DNA from: Segetibacter sp. | GTDB lineage: Bacteria; Bacteroidota; Bacteroidia; Chitinophagales; Chitinophagaceae | Direction of reading: 5' to 3' | DNA length: 48,782 nucleotides | Assembly (NCBI GenBank): GCA_021154405.1 | Contig: JAJKIP010000158.1 | Span: 1-48,782, forward strand | In this document: piece by piece, positions 47,205-48,782 of the stretch | Layout of the letters: every line of letters starts with the position of its first letter | Position numbering within the stretch: position 1 is the stretch's first letter | Program-made: the position numbers and the translations under genes | Notes under the pieces: generated by a model | Databases searched by the model: none | What the model saw: the letters and a program-made list of their open reading frames with translations, nothing else | What the model was told of the DNA's origin: nothing

Positions 47205-48782
47205 CTACTGACCATCCGCCTTTTTCCTGTTAAATAACCTGTTACGTAGTTGTGAGCCTGCCTCTGTAAGGCGGTTATGCGATGTTAAATAGTGTATAAC
47301 CCTGTGTTCCAGCCAGTGATGCAGAGGAAGGAGTAATGCAGCAAGGCCAATCATAAACAACAGGTCTTTCCAGGGTTCCCCCTCGGTAATGGAATAAATA
47401 TTCTTCTTAAATATCAGGAAGATAAATTCAAAGAACATAAGAAAGGCAAAGAAACCGATCATTTTGATGGTTGTGGCGGATACCCTGAACATCCCCAGCA
47501 TTACAAGTGCAACAAATAGCGCAGTAATACCTACTGTTATCCCAAGGTATTGAATATTGAAGCGTTTTCGTTTAGCCTCCTGTTTTTCCTTTTCCAGCCT
47601 TACTAATCGCAGCTGCTCATCTGCTGCTTCCACCTGTGCTAATTCTTTTTCTTTATTTAGCTTTTCAACGCTGTCTTTCAGCTCGTAATAGATACCGTTA
47701 AACTTACTGGCCATTTGAAAATCACCTTTCTGCATATACAATGAATCCAGGTGCTTGGCCGCTGCCCGCGCCGGCTCCAGTTGACCTACTCTGTCCGCAA
47801 CGTCCTTTACTCTTGTATATAAGGAGATAGCGGTATCATATCTACCCATCTTTCTATAAACATCGGCAAGTTGTGCGAAAAAGTTCATTTGGTTAGTGGG
47901 ATTGGGCGACCTGTCAAAAAACGGATAGGCTCTCTCGAAAAAATACATTGATGAATCAAACTGATTAAGCGCTCCATAAATAACTCCATAGGCCTGATCA
48001 ACCACACCTGCAAACCCGAAGTTGTTAAGAAATTCCTTCAATTCTTTTCCACTGGAAGAATTAAAGTAGGCAAGCGCTTCTTTAGGTTTATCCGATCGTA
48101 AATACTGATTAAGCAGATTGATATAGCCGGGTATCTTGAGGTTTGAAAATTTTAATGAATCTGCCATAGCAATAGATCGCTCATAGTAGGTAATGGCCAG
48201 ATCATAGTTTTTCTTTTGTGCATACAGGTTGCCAATCGAGCTTATGTCCACCACCCTTATGTAAGGCACATTTTTTTCCTTAATATCATCAAGATTTTTC
48301 ATCGCCCTGATGTAGTAGTCGATCGCACGGTCATAATCACCAATATTGGAGTAAAACCCTGACAGGTTCACGTTGCAGGTGCGTAACTCGGATGGGTTCT
48401 TTATTTCCTCTGCAAGCCGCAATGCAATCAGGTAATTGCGGAGCGCCAGTATCTTGTCATTCCTGACAAGATAAACATCACCAAAAATATTATAGGATTC
48501 AGCTTTGAGACTATCATTGTTTACTGTGGAAATAATGGAGAAGGCCTGGTTGGCATAGCTTAGTGCTTTGTCTTTATCCGGTACGGCAAGATTTATGGAA
48601 GACAGCTTCAATAACGCTTTGCCGGTTTCTTCATCCAGCCTGTTCAGTTTGGCAATATCCAGCGCCTTATTGTAGTACTCTATAGAGCGATTGATAAAAT
48701 CTTTTGTACCTGCAAAATAACTGCAGCGGTTACCATTGGATATATAAGCAGTGATCATGAGCTTTCTGTCCCGGGATTCTTC
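47205..48782 (-). CDS. TPR-repeat protein with C-terminal coiled coil and membrane helices, 5'-truncated
   Basis: The frame stays open to the right edge of the window (at least 525 residues), so the start is missing; the ATG at 48758 is internal. Residues up to about 330 form roughly eight TPR units (ALRNYLIALRLAEEIKN, DRAIDYYIRAMKNLDDI, DLAITYYERSIAMADSL, DTAISLYTRVKDVADRV). Then a coiled coil (DSVEKLNKEKELAQVEAADEQ) and three or four membrane helices (YLGITVGITALFVALVMLG, MIGFFAFLMFFEFIFLIF, LFMIGLAALLLPLHHWL) before a basic tail. Similar TPR regions are found in Bacteroidota sensor kinases, but no kinase domain follows here. The job is unknown; a membrane-attached TPR sensor or scaffold is likely. 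Confidence 0.85.
   Translation of the reverse strand, partial: EESRDRKLMITAYISNGNRCSYFAGTKDFINRSIEYYNKALDIAKLNRLDEETGKALLKLSSINLAVPDKDKALSYANQAFSIISTVNNDSLKAESYNIFGDVYLVRNDKILALRNYLIALRLAEEIKNPSELRTCNVNLSGFYSNIGDYDRAIDYYIRAMKNLDDIKEKNVPYIRVVDISSIGNLYAQKKNYDLAITYYERSIAMADSLKFSNLKIPGYINLLNQYLRSDKPKEALAYFNSSSGKELKEFLNNFGFAGVVDQAYGVIYGALNQFDSSMYFFERAYPFFDRSPNPTNQMNFFAQLADVYRKMGRYDTAISLYTRVKDVADRVGQLEPARAAAKHLDSLYMQKGDFQMASKFNGIYYELKDSVEKLNKEKELAQVEAADEQLRLVRLEKEKQEAKRKRFNIQYLGITVGITALFVALVMLGMFRVSATTIKMIGFFAFLMFFEFIFLIFKKNIYSITEGEPWKDLLFMIGLAALLLPLHHWLEHRVIHYLTSHNRLTEAGSQLRNRLFNRKKADGQ

Overview
The window looks like chromosomal DNA of a Bacteroidota bacterium, most likely a Chitinophagaceae-like member. 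The signs are a SusC/SusD pair, many lipoproteins with short lipoboxes, repeated TAnnTTTG promoter boxes (the Bacteroidota -7 element), weak or absent Shine-Dalgarno sequences, a rsfS-ftsH-LUD gene cluster, and families such as DUF5777 and DUF3109. I see no phage, insertion sequence, integrase, CRISPR array, rRNA or tRNA. Genus cannot be fixed from the sequence alone.

Layout, left to right. 1-4461 (+): end of a nutrient-uptake locus (5'-truncated SusC, SusD, a companion lipoprotein), closed by a strong bidirectional terminator. 4536-8286 (-): TlpA-like lipoprotein, gatB and a tandem-PDZ protein. 8676-8810 (+): a probable 44-residue membrane protein. 8827-14007: alaS (-) divergent from an M23 peptidase, a MerR-type regulator and a thioredoxin-like protein (+). 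14011-19647 (-): a two-component system (giant propeller/Y_Y_Y sensor kinase plus NarL-type regulator) followed by two tandem paralogous lipoproteins. 19847-26262 (-): MscS channel, then a tight run rsfS-ftsH-LUD-GGCT-lpxH-propeller-like protein. 26347-29656 (+): birA, then an ECF sigma factor overlapping a membrane-tethered beta-barrel protein, then a small ABM-domain protein. 29727-33060 (-): DUF5777 barrel, bcp, large M23 peptidase. 33217-36075 (+): carB without its allosteric domain. 36262-38926 (-): second two-component cassette with a membrane partner and a small Cys-motif protein. 39478-43667 (+): DinB-like, ComEC-like, purH. 43657-48782 (-): deacetylase-like protein, LutB-like iron-sulfur protein, DUF3109 protein and a TPR protein truncated by the window edge.

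Most genes are housekeeping (translation: gatB, alaS, rsfS; nucleotides: carB, purH; envelope: lpxH, ftsH, two M23 peptidases, MscS; cofactor: birA; redox: bcp, TlpA-like). The least ordinary part is 14.0-19.8 kb. A related 19-bp sequence lies just upstream of the putative promoters of the response-regulator gene and of both paralogous lipoprotein genes, which suggests one small regulon: an envelope sensor controlling its own regulator and two exported proteins. A second point of interest is the sigma factor translationally overlapped by a protein that appears to join a cytosolic segment, an inner-membrane helix, a long Thr/Asn-rich spacer and a C-terminal beta-barrel. Several start codons needed re-evaluation: I moved some starts inward to ATG (PDZ, GGCT, LpxH, both tandem lipoproteins, DinB, ComEC, the membrane partner at 38 kb, the first M23 peptidase), and I note genes that seem to use TTG or GTG (rsfS, birA, the sigma factor, the large M23 peptidase, the DUF3109 protein).
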